DNA from: Streptomyces phaeofaciens
GTDB taxonomy: Bacteria > Actinomycetota > Actinomycetes > Streptomycetales > Streptomycetaceae
Reading direction: 5' to 3'
NCBI RefSeq assembly: GCF_014648915.1
Contig: NZ_BMSA01000010.1
Location: forward strand, 62,001 to 126,000
DNA length: 64,000 bases
A program made the translations under genes and the position numbers. Of the stretch, positions 32,810 to 43,046 are shown piece by piece. Position 1 is the stretch's first letter; each line of letters starts with the position of its first letter. The notes beneath the pieces were generated by a model, which searched no databases, was not told the DNA's origin, and was given only the letters and a program-made list of their open reading frames with translations.

Positions 32810-33280
32810 ATGACTGAGACACCCGCACCCGCCCCCGTGCACTGGAAGCTCGTGATCGACACCGCCGACCCGCACGCCCAGGCCGATTTCTGGGGTGCCG
32901 CGCTGCACTACACGGTCGAGGACAACAGCGCGCTCGTCGAGCGGCTGCTGGAACTGGGCGCGCTGCCGGGCGCCGCGACGGTGGAGTTCCACGGCCGCCC
33001 GGCCTTCCGGGACCTGATCGCCGTACGGCATCCGGACGATCCGTACGACGCCGACAGCGGGACCGGGCTGGGGCGGCGGCTGCTGTTCCAGCGGGTGCCG
33101 GAGCCGAAGGCCGGGAAGAACCGGCTGCATCTGGACCTGCATCCGGGCGAGGGGCGGCGGGCCGGTGAGGTGGAGCGACTCACGGCACTCGGGGCGAGCG
33201 TGCTGCGGGAGGTGCGGGAGCCCTCCGGGGCGTGGGTGGTGATGGCGGACCCCGAGGGGAACGAGTTCTGCGTGCACTGA
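32810..33280 (+). CDS. VOC-family (glyoxalase/bleomycin-resistance fold) protein
   Basis: 156 residues. Two beta-alpha-beta-beta-beta units: HWKLVIDTADPHAQADFWGAAL opens the first, RLHLDLHPGEG the second, ending in VVMADPEGNEFCVH. This is the Glyoxalase-like pattern of small actinobacterial VOC proteins. The usual metal ligands can be matched to His in VHWKLVIDT, Glu in ATVEFHG or nearby, His in LHLDLH and Glu in GNEFC. Substrate unknown. A leaderless promoter with near-ideal 17-nt spacing fixes the start. Confidence 0.82.
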   Translation: MTETPAPAPVHWKLVIDTADPHAQADFWGAALHYTVEDNSALVERLLELGALPGAATVEFHGRPAFRDLIAVRHPDDPYDADSGTGLGRRLLFQRVPEPKAGKNRLHLDLHPGEGRRAGEVERLTALGASVLREVREPSGAWVVMADPEGNEFCVH

Positions 33281-33437
33281 CGTGGGGAAGGGCTCCGGAA
33301 TGTGAACTCCTTGTCCGAATGGCGCTCTTGACGGAACGTCAGTCCCGGATTCACCATCCAGACACCCCATTCACTGTGGACTTCCTGTGGGCCACCCCGC
33401 CCCCGGGCGTCCCTCTGGAATTCGGAGCCCCCCCACC

Positions 33438-34388
33438 ATGAAGCTCTCCGTCTCCGGGCGCGCGATGGTGTCCGTCGCCGTCGCGACCGTCACCCTGCTG
33501 GCCACCGGATCCATAGCCGGCGCGGCGCCCGCCCCCGAACGCGCGGCACTCGCCGCCGCACCCGACCTGCCCGTCGCCAACGTCAAGGCGCATCTCGCCC
33601 AGCTCCAGTCCATCGCCACCGCCAACGGCGGCAACAGAGCGCACGGCCGGGCCGGCTACACCGCCTCGCTGAACTACGTGAAGGGCAAGCTCGACGCCGT
33701 CGGCTTCACCACCACCGTGCAGTCGTTCACCTCGGGCGGCCGCACCGGCTACAACCTGATAGCCGACTGGCCCGGCGGCAACGCCAACCAGGTGATCATG
33801 GCCGGCTCGCATCTCGACAGCGTCACCTCGGGCGCCGGCATCAACGACAACGGCTCCGGCTCGTCGGCCGTCCTGGAGGCCGCGCTCACGGTCGCGCGGA
33901 CCAACTACCAGCCCACCAAGCACCTGCGGTTCGCCTGGTGGGGCGCGGAGGAGCTGGGTCTGGTCGGGTCCCGGTACTACGTCAACAGCCTGTCGTCGAC
34001 GAACCGGGCGCGCATCAACGGCTACCTCAACTTCGACATGATCGGCTCGCCGAACCCCGGCTACTTCGTGTACGACGACGACCCGGCGATCGAGAAGACC
34101 TTCAAGGACTACTTCGCGGGCATCGGCGTCCCCACCGAGATCGAGACCGAGGGCGACGGCCGCTCCGACCACGCGCCGTTCAAGAGCGCGGGCGTCCCGG
34201 TCGGCGGCCTGTTCAGCGGCGCCAGCCGGGCCAAGACCGCCGCGCAGGTCACCAAGTGGGGCGGTACGGCCACCGCCTTCGACCGCTGCTACCACTCGTC
34301 GTGCGACACGACGTCCAACATCAACGACACGGCCCTGGACCGCAACGGGGACGCGCTGGCGTACGCGGTGTGGACGCTGTCGTCCTGA
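33438..34388 (+). CDS. Secreted M28 aminopeptidase, S. griseus aminopeptidase (SGAP) type
   Basis: 316 residues with a Sec signal (MKLSVSGRAMVSVAVATVTL, cleavage expected after SIAGAA or at AAA-PDLP). The mature part PDLPVANVKAHLAQLQSIA matches recalled SGAP almost position for position. All five di-zinc ligands are readable: His in AGSHLDS, Asp in INDNGSG, Glu in WGAEELGL (preceded by the catalytic Glu), Asp in NFDMIGS, His in CYHSSCD, whose two Cys form the SGAP disulfide. EGDGRSDHAPF binds substrate. It should release N-terminal large hydrophobic residues from peptides outside the cell. The C-terminal proprotein-convertase (P) domain found in some relatives is absent. Confidence 0.95.
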   Translation: MKLSVSGRAMVSVAVATVTLLATGSIAGAAPAPERAALAAAPDLPVANVKAHLAQLQSIATANGGNRAHGRAGYTASLNYVKGKLDAVGFTTTVQSFTSGGRTGYNLIADWPGGNANQVIMAGSHLDSVTSGAGINDNGSGSSAVLEAALTVARTNYQPTKHLRFAWWGAEELGLVGSRYYVNSLSSTNRARINGYLNFDMIGSPNPGYFVYDDDPAIEKTFKDYFAGIGVPTEIETEGDGRSDHAPFKSAGVPVGGLFSGASRAKTAAQVTKWGGTATAFDRCYHSSCDTTSNINDTALDRNGDALAYAVWTLSS

Positions 34389-34451
34389 CGGACGCTGTCT
34401 TCGCGACGCTGGAGCGGGAGACGTGAGGCGGCCGGGCGCTCGCTTCCGCTG

Positions 34452-35585
34452 CTACGCGCCCGCCTTCCGGGCCCGTTCGGCCAGTCGGAGCATCCGGGAG
34501 CGGGCCGTGTCCAGCTCCTCGGCATCCTCGGCGGCCGGACCGTCCTCGGTGGTCAGCTCCGTCCACAGGCCGATGAGCTCGGTGCCCAGGTTCAGGCCCT
34601 GGAAGGGGTCGCGTACGGCACGCCAGGCCGTCGCCGCGCTCTGGACGTTGCCGTACGCGGCCTCGCCGTCCCGGGCGCGGCGGTGGATCCGGGCCAGTTC
34701 GAGCGAGAGATGGAAGGAGCGCAGCGGGTCGCCCGCCAGGTAGGCGATGTACGCGGTGAGTTCACGGAGCCGGAGCACCTCGGGGTGTTCCGGCCCCAGC
34801 GTGCCCGACGCCTCGGTCACCGTCCGTTCCGCGAGCACCGCCGCCGTGTCCGTCCGTCCGGCCCGCACCGCCTCGTTGATCTGCGCCATCGGCTCCCCGA
34901 GGAGCGCGGGCGCGCCGCTGCCGGGAAGGGTGTGCGGGTCCTCCCCGAGCACGGCCTCGGCCACGGCGTCGAAGCCGCGCGCGGGGGTGGGCCTGGGCTC
35001 GGGGTCCGGGTCGGCCCGGAGGTCGGTGTCGACCGGGACCAGCGGAGTGGGGTCCGGGGCCGGCACGGCGTCCATCGCCGGGGGCGGACCGAAGACGCCC
35101 GTCGGGGCGGTGACGGTGCCCGGCGGCGGGGACACCTTGCGCAGCTGGTGCGTGGGCCTGTCCCGGCGCGGCTCGGAGGGCAGTTCGGCCGTGGGCGGCG
35201 TGGCCGCCGGGGACGTGGACGGCTCGGGGTCCGGCGCCACGGGCTGCGCGGGCCGGGCCAGGCGGACCGTCGGCGGGGCCGCCGTGCGCAGGGGCTCGGC
35301 CGTGAAGTGGCTGGCGCCGTCCGGGTCCACGCGCAGGGGGACGACGTAACCGATGCGTTCGTCGTGGACCGTGACGAGAACCGCGTGCCCGGTGGCCAGG
35401 GCGATGCGGTGCAGATGGCTCAGGACGGCGTGCTGGATCTCCTCGCCGTCGGCCGCCGCGACCGGCACGCCGCCGATCGTCGCCGGCCCGCCCGCGCGGA
35501 CATGGACGTCGAGCGGTGCGACCACGGCGACCGGCCGGCCGGCGCCCTTGTGTTCCCGCTTCTTCTCACGGCTGAGTCCGTACAT
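34452..35585 (-). CDS. TPR-like protein with long proline-rich linker
   Basis: 377 residues from ATG 35585 (GAGGA upstream). N-terminus MYGLSREKKREHKGAGRP is basic; residues about 20-110 form a compact alpha/beta domain (VAVVAPLDVHVRAGGPATIGG, HAVLVTVHDERIGYVVPL). Residues 115-235 are Pro-rich and disordered. The last 140 residues are helical repeats (EAVRAGRTDTAAVLAERTV, HPEVLRLRELTAYIAYLAG, SFHLSLELARIHRRARDGEAAYG) that resemble tetratricopeptide repeats. A streptomycete-specific protein of unknown role. Its divergent neighbour at 35786 may be functionally linked. Confidence 0.72.
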   Translation of the reverse strand: MYGLSREKKREHKGAGRPVAVVAPLDVHVRAGGPATIGGVPVAAADGEEIQHAVLSHLHRIALATGHAVLVTVHDERIGYVVPLRVDPDGASHFTAEPLRTAAPPTVRLARPAQPVAPDPEPSTSPAATPPTAELPSEPRRDRPTHQLRKVSPPPGTVTAPTGVFGPPPAMDAVPAPDPTPLVPVDTDLRADPDPEPRPTPARGFDAVAEAVLGEDPHTLPGSGAPALLGEPMAQINEAVRAGRTDTAAVLAERTVTEASGTLGPEHPEVLRLRELTAYIAYLAGDPLRSFHLSLELARIHRRARDGEAAYGNVQSAATAWRAVRDPFQGLNLGTELIGLWTELTTEDGPAAEDAEELDTARSRMLRLAERARKAGA

Positions 35586-35785
35586 CGGTTCCTCACGTCG
35601 TCCAGGTGCGTGTACGCGTCCACGTACTGTTGAGTTTCTCCGCTCGCCCCCGATGCGCACGTCACCACGACGTCACAGCCTCGTTCCAAGGATCCACGCC
35701 CGGCTCCCGGGCTGCCCTTCCGGGGGGGGCGTCGGGGGTCAGGGGGCGTCCCGCGGGGGCGACGACGACGAGGAGGGGACGGGTC

Positions 35786-36288
35786 ATGGGGACGACGGAC
35801 GCGCCGCGGGGTCCGGAGATCTGGATCCGCGGGCCGGTGGCCGTACCGGAGCCGGAGCCGGGGCCGCACGCGCCCCTCGCCACTGCGCGCCGGTTCTCCT
35901 GGCTCGCCACGCACGGCGGCGCCGGCGCCTCCACACTCGCGGCCGTCTACGGCGGTCAGGACTGCGGACGTGACTGGCCCGCCCCGGGCGACCCGCCGTC
36001 GGTCCTGCTGGTCGCCCGGACCCATGCGGCCGGCCTGGGTTCCGTGCTGCGGGCTCTTGAGGTCTTCCGGCGCGGGGAGGCCCCGCACGGGCTCGACCTG
36101 GACGCGGTGGTCCTGGTCGCCGACGCGCCGGGCAGGCTGCCGCGTCCGCTCGCCGAGCGGATCCGGCTCGTCGAGTCGGTGATCGACGTGTACCGCGTCC
36201 CGTGGGTGCCGGACTGGCGCCTGGGCGACCTGGGCGGGAGCCCTCCGCGGGAGACCGAGGCACTGGCCCGGCTGACCGGACGGGGGCG

Positions 36289-36292
<4 letters not shown>
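35786..36292 (+). CDS. P-loop-like protein of unknown function, coupled to an amidase
   Basis: 168 residues from ATG 35786 with GAGGAGGGG upstream. The segment FSWLATHGGAGASTLAAVYGG (about residues 38-58, seen as HGGAGASTLA) resembles the Walker A loop of ParA/MinD or FtsK-type NTPases but lacks the invariant Lys. VLLVARTHAAGLGSVLRALE, LDAVVLVADAPGRLP and ESVIDVYRVPWVPDW follow as further strands of a Rossmann-like sheet. This is a known streptomycete family of uncharacterised proteins. The TGA overlaps the next gene's GTG. Confidence 0.7.
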
Positions 36293-37590
<1,298 letters not shown>

Positions 37591-37612
37591 CCCCTGACTC
37601 CTGACCCCTTTC

Positions 37613-37662
37613 GCAGATTATTGCGTACGCATATAATGCAAGTGCAGATTATCGTCGTACGC
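37613..37662 (+). promoter_or_regulatory. Promoter/operator of the FMN reductase gene
   Basis: A consensus -10 TATAAT (37632-37637) is directly preceded by the palindrome TGCGTACGCA (37622-37631). GCAGATTAT followed by a GTACGC-containing word occurs twice, at 37613-37630 and 37643-37661, 30 nt apart (three helical turns). This is the most AT-rich promoter in the window and looks tightly controlled, possibly by a MarR/HxlR-type repressor encoded elsewhere. Confidence 0.6.
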
Positions 37663-37680
37663 CGACCACCTGGGGGATCC

Positions 37681-38277
37681 ATGCCGAACCGCCGTTTCCT
37701 GTTCCTGCTGGGCAGCAGCCGCAGCGAGGGCAACAGCGAGCTGCTGGCGCGCCGGGCCGCCGAGCAGTTGCCCGCGGAGGTGGAGCAGGAGTGGATCAGC
37801 CTCACGGAGCATCCGCTGCCCGAGTTCGCGGATCTGCGGCACGACACCGACCATGTGCGCCCGACGGGCGGCGACGCGGGGCTGCTGCTCGACGCCACAC
37901 TCGCGGCGACGGATCTGGTGATCGTGTCCCCGCTGTACTGGTACTCGGTGTCCGCCCCCACCAAGCGCTACCTCGACCACTGGTCGGGCTGGCTGCGCAC
38001 CCCCGACATCGGATTCCGGGACACCATGGCCGGGCGCACCCTGTGGGGCGTCACCGCCCTCGCGCACGAGGAGTTCGAGGTCGCCGACCCGCTGTACGGC
38101 ACCCTGCACCACACGGCCGCGTACATGAGGATGCGGTTCGGCGGGGTGCTGCTCGGCAACGGCAGCAAGCCGGGCGACGTCCTGGCCGACACCGCCGCGC
38201 TGGCCCAGGCCAAGACCTTCTTCGCACGGGAGGCGCCGGTGGCCCGCTTCCCCTACGAGACCGGCGAGCCCGCGTAG
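37681..38277 (+). CDS. NAD(P)H-dependent FMN reductase / flavodoxin-fold oxidoreductase
   Basis: 198 residues. FLFLLGSSRSEGNSELLARRAAEQLP is the phosphate-binding loop of the NADPH-dependent FMN reductase fold (landmark GSSRSEGNSE); DLVIVSPLYWYSVSAPTKRYLDHW is the second flavin-contact loop (SPLYWYS). It should reduce quinones, azo compounds or FMN with NAD(P)H in the cytosol. ATG 37681 is preceded by GGGGGA at 3-8 nt. In-frame ATGs at 37621 and 37636 lie within the promoter and are unlikely starts. Monocistronic, convergent with an ABC operon. Confidence 0.87.
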   Translation: MPNRRFLFLLGSSRSEGNSELLARRAAEQLPAEVEQEWISLTEHPLPEFADLRHDTDHVRPTGGDAGLLLDATLAATDLVIVSPLYWYSVSAPTKRYLDHWSGWLRTPDIGFRDTMAGRTLWGVTALAHEEFEVADPLYGTLHHTAAYMRMRFGGVLLGNGSKPGDVLADTAALAQAKTFFAREAPVARFPYETGEPA

Positions 38278-38335
38278 GGGAAGCGGGCCCCTCAGGTCCC
38301 TCGGGCCGCTCGCGCCCCGCAGGCGGTTCAGCCGT

Positions 38336-39238
38336 TCAGGCCGTGATGTCCTTCGTCGTGAACCGCGCCCAGGCCGCCGAGCCGAACACCGCCGCGTACA
38401 GGGCCTGGAGGCCGAGGTTCTTCTCCAGCTCGTCCCAGTAGACGGGGTCGCGCATGAGGTCGGCGAAGGACAGCCAGTAGTGGGAGAAGAGATACGGCTG
38501 GATCGCGTGGAGCTGGGGGATCTGGTCGAGGATCTGGACGGTGATCAGCAGGCCCACCGTGGTCGCCATCGCCGCGATGCCACTGCCGGTCAGCGTGGAG
38601 ACGAACAGACCGAGTGCCGCGACGCCGGTGAGCGACGCGGCGACGACCAGGGCGATCAGCAGGGCACGCAGCAGGCCGTCGGTGAAGCCGATCGTCGTAC
38701 CGGAGATCGTCGTGAGGTCGCCCAGCGGGAACAGCAGGGCGCCGACCGCCAGCGCCGAGACCGCGACCACGAGGGTGGCCACCAGGCAGAACGCCATGAC
38801 CGTGGCGTACTTGGTGAGCAGCAGACGGGTGCGGCCGGCGGGGGCGACGAGGAGATAGCGGAGGGTTCCCGCACTGGATTCGCCGGCGATCGCGTCGCCC
38901 GCCACCACGCCGATCGCCATCGGCAGGAAGAACGGCAGGGTCGCGGCGAGCGCGGTGAAGACCAGGAACAGGCCGTTGTTGGTGATCTGCGCGATGAACG
39001 CGGGGCCGCCCTCGCCTCCGCCGCCGGGCCCGGCGGACGAACCGTCGCCCGTCTCGATCTTCACGGCGATGCCGACGAGGATCGGCACGGCCGCCAGCAC
39101 GGCCAGCAGCGCGAGGGTGCGCCAGCGCCGGAAGGTGGTGACCAGCTCGCTGCGCAGGAGCCCGAAGGTCCACAGGGGGTTCGGCCCGCGGGCCGCCTCC
39201 GCGGACGGCCGGACCGCCGCCGTGTCAGCCCGCGACAT
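38336..39238 (-). CDS. ABC-2 type transporter permease
   Basis: 300 residues from ATG 39238, six helices plus a long extracytoplasmic loop between helices 1 and 2 (KIETGDGSSAGPGGGG and on). IAGESSAGTLRYLLVAPAGRTRLLLTKY is the coupling-helix segment of ABC-2 permeases (landmark ESSAGTLRYLLVAP). Together with the overlapping ATPase gene (14-nt overlap) it forms an exporter, probably as a homodimer. Substrate unknown; the operon also encodes a LolA/RseB-like protein. Confidence 0.9.
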   Translation of the reverse strand: MSRADTAAVRPSAEAARGPNPLWTFGLLRSELVTTFRRWRTLALLAVLAAVPILVGIAVKIETGDGSSAGPGGGGEGGPAFIAQITNNGLFLVFTALAATLPFFLPMAIGVVAGDAIAGESSAGTLRYLLVAPAGRTRLLLTKYATVMAFCLVATLVVAVSALAVGALLFPLGDLTTISGTTIGFTDGLLRALLIALVVAASLTGVAALGLFVSTLTGSGIAAMATTVGLLITVQILDQIPQLHAIQPYLFSHYWLSFADLMRDPVYWDELEKNLGLQALYAAVFGSAAWARFTTKDITA

Positions 39239-40226
39239 CGAAACCCTCTCCGGTGAGCGCCACGAACGCGTCCTCCAGGGAGGCCCGTTCCACGGTGAGG
39301 CCGCGGACGCGGACACCGGCCGTCACCAGCGCGACGGTCACCTCGGCGAGATCGCGGTCCGGTGGTTCGGCGGTGACCCGGGCCTCCTCCGCCGTCACGT
39401 CCGCCGCCCCCTGTTCCTTGAGCACCCGGGCCGCGTCGGCGGTGTCGGGGGTGGTGACGACCAGACGGCCGCGCGCACCCGCCGCGAGGTCCGCCACCGC
39501 GCCCTGGGTGATCAGACGGCCCTGGGCCATCACCGCGGCATGGGTGCACACCTGCTCGATCTCGTCGAGCAGATGGGAGGAGAGGAAGACGGTCGTGCCG
39601 TCCGAGGCCAGCTCCCGGACCAGGGAGCGGATCTCCCGCATGCCCTGCGGGTCCAGTCCGTTGGTCGGCTCGTCGAGGACGAGCAGCCGGCGGGGCTGGA
39701 GCAGGGCTGCGGCGAGGCCCAGCCGCTGCTTCATGCCCAGCGAGTACGCCCTGGCCCGCTTGCCCGCCGCCGCCGTCAGCCCGACCCGCTCCAGCGCCCG
39801 CTCGACGCGGGTCCGCCGGGTGCGCGGGTCGGCGGTCGGGTCGGCGGCGTCGTAGCGCAGGAGGTTGTCGCGGCCGGAGAGGAAGCCGTAGAGGGCCGGG
39901 CCCTCGATGAGGGCGCCGACGTGCGGCAGGACCGTGCGCGCGGCCCGGGGCATGGGGTGCCCCAGGACGCGCGCCGAGCCTGCCGTCGGTTCGATCAGTC
40001 CCATCAGCATGCGGATGGTGGTGGTCTTGCCGGAGCCGTTGGGGCCGAGGAAGCCGAAGACGCTGCCCGCCGGGACGGTGAGGTCGAGACGGTCCACGGC
40101 GAGCTGGCCGCCGCGGTAGCGCTTGGTGAGGGCGTGGGTGCGGATGACGTTGCCGTCGCCGTCCCCGGATTCCCTGGACTCTTCGGACTCCCCGGAACCC
40201 TCGGACTCCTCCACCGGCTCCCTCAT
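39225..40226 (-). CDS. ABC transporter ATP-binding protein
   Basis: 333 residues from ATG 40226 (GGGGGA upstream). The N-terminal 25 residues are Ser/Glu/Gly-rich (EESEGSGESEESRESGDGDG). Complete NBD: Walker A GPNGSGKTTTIRM, Q-loop region VGALIEGPALYGFLSGRDNL, signature YSLGMKQRLGLAAALL, Walker B RLLVLDEPTNGLDP, H-loop SSHLLDE. C-terminal extension of the DrrA/CcmA type. Drives the ABC-2 permease at 38336. Confidence 0.93.
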   Translation of the reverse strand: MREPVEESEGSGESEESRESGDGDGNVIRTHALTKRYRGGQLAVDRLDLTVPAGSVFGFLGPNGSGKTTTIRMLMGLIEPTAGSARVLGHPMPRAARTVLPHVGALIEGPALYGFLSGRDNLLRYDAADPTADPRTRRTRVERALERVGLTAAAGKRARAYSLGMKQRLGLAAALLQPRRLLVLDEPTNGLDPQGMREIRSLVRELASDGTTVFLSSHLLDEIEQVCTHAAVMAQGRLITQGAVADLAAGARGRLVVTTPDTADAARVLKEQGAADVTAEEARVTAEPPDRDLAEVTVALVTAGVRVRGLTVERASLEDAFVALTGEGFDVAG

Positions 40227-40342
40227 CGGTCCCCCGATCTCCGACACCCGATCTCCGACCCCGGTCTCCGACGCCGATCCCGGCACCCGCTCGCCGGCAC
40301 CCGCTCGCCGGGACCCGTAGACCCCTTGGGGGCCGAGGGTAC

Positions 40343-41614
40343 TTACTTCGCCGAGTCGGCCGCCTTCACCAGGGCGTCCTTGGTGACGGCGCCGACGTAG
40401 ACCGTGCCGTCGTCCGTCACGAGGGCGTTGACCAGTCGGGTGGAGAAGACGGTGCCGGAGCCGAACTTGCCGCTCACCTTGTCCCCGAAGGAGCCGAGGA
40501 AGCCGCTGAGCGCGCCGCCGGCGTCGGAGCCGAGTTCGGAGTTCAGCTCGGAGTCCGAGGGGACGCCCGCGCCGCCGGTCTCGAAGACGGCCACGGAGTT
40601 CCAGCCCTCGCCGATGACCTCGTGGCCCTCGGGAGCCTCGGAACCGGCCGAGCCCTCCAGACCCTCCAGCCCTTCCAGGCCCTTGAAGTCCTTGGCGAAG
40701 TCGTCACCCGATCCGCCGATGCCCTCCGGCGCCGCCTCGGCGTCGTCCGCCTCGGTGACCTTCGCACCCTTGGGCGGGGTGAAGTCGAAGGTGGAGGCGG
40801 CGGGCTTGGCGAAGCTGACCTGGGTGAAGCCCGCGTCCACGACGGCGGCGCCGCCGCTCGCCGGGGTCAGCGTGAACTTCAGCGGCAGGCCCGTCCCGGC
40901 GTCCACCGCCACACTGATCGCGCCGACCGTGGAACCGGACTGCTTCGGCTTGATCACCAGACGGTAGGCGTCGCGGCCGGCCACGTGAACGGTGCCGTCC
41001 ACCGTCACCGACGTGGTGTCGTCGACGGCCTTGAGGGCTTCCTCGGTGAGGCCCTTGGGCGTGGCGGGAGGGGTCTCGCCGTCGTCCGCGCTCTCGTCGA
41101 CGGTGGAGTGGTAGACCTCGTTGGAGGCGCTGTCGTACCCCCACACGTCCTTGCCGTCGTGGATGACGCTGTACTCGGCCGCGTTCTCCAGGAGGGAGAG
41201 CTTCTGCCGGTCCGGGCCGTCGGCGGCGACGCGCAGGGTGTGCGTGCCGGAGGCCAGTTCGGTGAGCCTGGTGGACGGATCGGCGGACGATCCGTCACCG
41301 CCGCCCGTGGCGCCCGAGAGCAGTCCGCTCTCCAGCCCGCCGAGGTCGGGCAGGCCCAGGTCGGTGGTGATCTTCACCGTGCCGGACAGCTGCTCGACGT
41401 CCGCCGCGGCGATCTTGTCGAGGAGCTGGGCCGCGGTGATCTTCGGCAGGTCGGGGTCGCCGGAATCGGCGAGCGCCGGGACCAGCCCGATCGTCGCCGC
41501 CGCGATACCCACCACGGTGACCGGGACGACGTACCGCACGGCCTTGCGCCGCCCGACGCGCAGGTCGTCTGCCTCCCCGGCGGTCGTGTTGTCGTCGGTT
41601 GCGTTCGGTGCCAT
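40343..41614 (-). CDS. Membrane-anchored LolA/RseB-like protein
   Basis: 423 residues. A cytoplasmic leader of 25, one helix (about 27-49, VRYVVPVTVVGIAAATIGLV), then an exported domain. Residues about 60-300 have the LolA/RseB-like beta-sheet pattern: ITAAQLLDKIAAADVEQLSGTVKI, AEYSVIHDGKDVWGYDSASNEVYH, GRDAYRLVIKPKQSGSTVGAIS, and the terminal FDFTPPKGAKV. Residues 300-360 are a flexible acidic linker (EGLEGLEGLEGS). In Gram-negatives these folds carry lipoproteins or lipids. Here the gene stands 116 nt ahead of an ABC-2 exporter on the same strand, which suggests a lipid or lipoprotein-related export function (inference). Confidence 0.82.
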   Translation of the reverse strand: MAPNATDDNTTAGEADDLRVGRRKAVRYVVPVTVVGIAAATIGLVPALADSGDPDLPKITAAQLLDKIAAADVEQLSGTVKITTDLGLPDLGGLESGLLSGATGGGDGSSADPSTRLTELASGTHTLRVAADGPDRQKLSLLENAAEYSVIHDGKDVWGYDSASNEVYHSTVDESADDGETPPATPKGLTEEALKAVDDTTSVTVDGTVHVAGRDAYRLVIKPKQSGSTVGAISVAVDAGTGLPLKFTLTPASGGAAVVDAGFTQVSFAKPAASTFDFTPPKGAKVTEADDAEAAPEGIGGSGDDFAKDFKGLEGLEGLEGSAGSEAPEGHEVIGEGWNSVAVFETGGAGVPSDSELNSELGSDAGGALSGFLGSFGDKVSGKFGSGTVFSTRLVNALVTDDGTVYVGAVTKDALVKAADSAK

Positions 41615-42035
41615 GTGTGCCTTACCTCCGTCGTCGGCGGCGGCTGGTCATCTCACGAGTGAACGTCCCCACCCCGAGCCGCCATTGTCACCCGAATCGG
41701 TGAGGAGTGGTGCTTTCCGTGGTGTCCATCTGACCAAATCGGCCGTGGCGAAGCGTCACCCCGAGGACTCAACTCCGTGTACGCCTCCGGTATGACACCC
41801 GGGGCGGTGACTCACCCGGGACCCGTAGGGGTCGGCCCCCGAACGGTCCCCGAGCGGCCCCCGGACGGCACACGGACACCCCTGGACGACACGCGGACGG
41901 CACCCAGACACCCTCGGACGGCACGTGGCAGGCGCACGACAGACACACAGCAGGCAGCGACAGGGCGGCAGCCCCGAAGCAGCGGCCCCGAAGCGTCAGC
42001 CCCGATACGGCAGGGCCGACACGGCAGGGCCGGGC
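41615..42035. other. Intergenic stretch without a supported gene
   Basis: 421 nt. Contains degenerate repeats of GGACGGCAC/GGACGACAC (41868-41925) and CCCCGAAGC-type units (41974-42005). It should include the promoter of the LolA-like gene, but no clear -35/-10 was found. Reading frames here have no homologous look. Confidence 0.5.
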
Positions 42036-43046
42036 TCACCCCGCCCGGTGCACCACCGCATCGCACAGTTCCGTCAGCGCGGCCTTCGCGTCGCACTCCG
42101 GGAGCGGGGCCAGCGCGGCGCGCGCCTCCTCCGCGTAGCGCACGGTGTCCCGGCGGGCCCGCTCCAGTGCCGGGTGGTTCCGCAGGGCGGCGACGGCCTC
42201 GGCGAGCCTGGCGTCGTCGGTGAGGTCGGAGTCGAGCAGCTCGCACAGCGCGATGTCCTCGGGCAGCGACAGCTGCGCGGCCCGTTCCCGCAGTCGCAGC
42301 ACCGGGAGCGTCGGCACGCCCTCCCGCAGGTCCGTGCCGGGCGTCTTGCCCGACTCGCGGGAGTCGGAGGCGATGTCGAGTACGTCGTCCGCCAGCTGGA
42401 AGGCGACCCCGAGCCGCTCCCCGTACTGGGTGAGCACGTCGACGACCGTGTCGTCGGCGCCGGACATCATCGCGCCGAAGCGGCAGGACACCGCCACCAG
42501 GGAGCCGGTCTTGCCGCCGAGCACGTCGAGGTAGTGCTCGACGGGGTCACGGCCGTCGACCGGGCCGGCGGTCTCCAGGATCTGGCCCGTGACCAGCCGC
42601 TCGAACGCCTCTGCCTGGACCCGTACGGCCTCGGGGCCGAGGTCGGCCAGGATGTGCGAGGCGCGAGCGAAGAGGAAATCACCCGTGAGGACGGCGAGCG
42701 AGTTGCCCCAGCGGGCGTTGGCGCTGGGCACCCCGCGCCGCACGGCCGCCTCGTCCATGACGTCGTCGTGGTAGAGGGTCGCCAGATGGGTCAGCTCGAC
42801 CACCACGGCCGACGGCACGACCCCCGGCGCGTACCGGTCGCCGAAGCGCGCGGCGAGCATCACGAGCAGCGGACGGAACCGCTTGCCCCCTGCCCTCAGG
42901 AGGTGCTGCGCGGCCTCCGTGATGAACGGGACCTCACTCTTGGTGGCCTCGAGCAAGCCTTCCTCGACAGCCGCCAATCCGGCCTGGACATCGGCTTCCA
43001 GAGCCTGGTCCCGCACGCTCAGCCCGAACGGCTCGACGACGGTCAC
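42036..43046 (-). CDS. Long-chain all-trans polyprenyl diphosphate synthase
   Basis: 336 residues from GTG 43046 (AGGAGA 7 nt upstream). Both Asp-rich motifs are intact: first DDVMD in LYHDDVMDEAAVRRG, second DDVLD in FQLADDVLDIASD. GGKRFRPLLVMLAARFG near residue 53 binds IPP. It condenses IPP units onto an allylic diphosphate to make the side chain of menaquinone (octa/nona-prenyl range by family). Small residues upstream of the first motif (ELTHLATLYHDD) fit a long product. In streptomycetes this gene lies near respiratory genes, consistent with quinone supply to the nuo complexes. Confidence 0.93.
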   Translation of the reverse strand: MTVVEPFGLSVRDQALEADVQAGLAAVEEGLLEATKSEVPFITEAAQHLLRAGGKRFRPLLVMLAARFGDRYAPGVVPSAVVVELTHLATLYHDDVMDEAAVRRGVPSANARWGNSLAVLTGDFLFARASHILADLGPEAVRVQAEAFERLVTGQILETAGPVDGRDPVEHYLDVLGGKTGSLVAVSCRFGAMMSGADDTVVDVLTQYGERLGVAFQLADDVLDIASDSRESGKTPGTDLREGVPTLPVLRLRERAAQLSLPEDIALCELLDSDLTDDARLAEAVAALRNHPALERARRDTVRYAEEARAALAPLPECDAKAALTELCDAVVHRAG

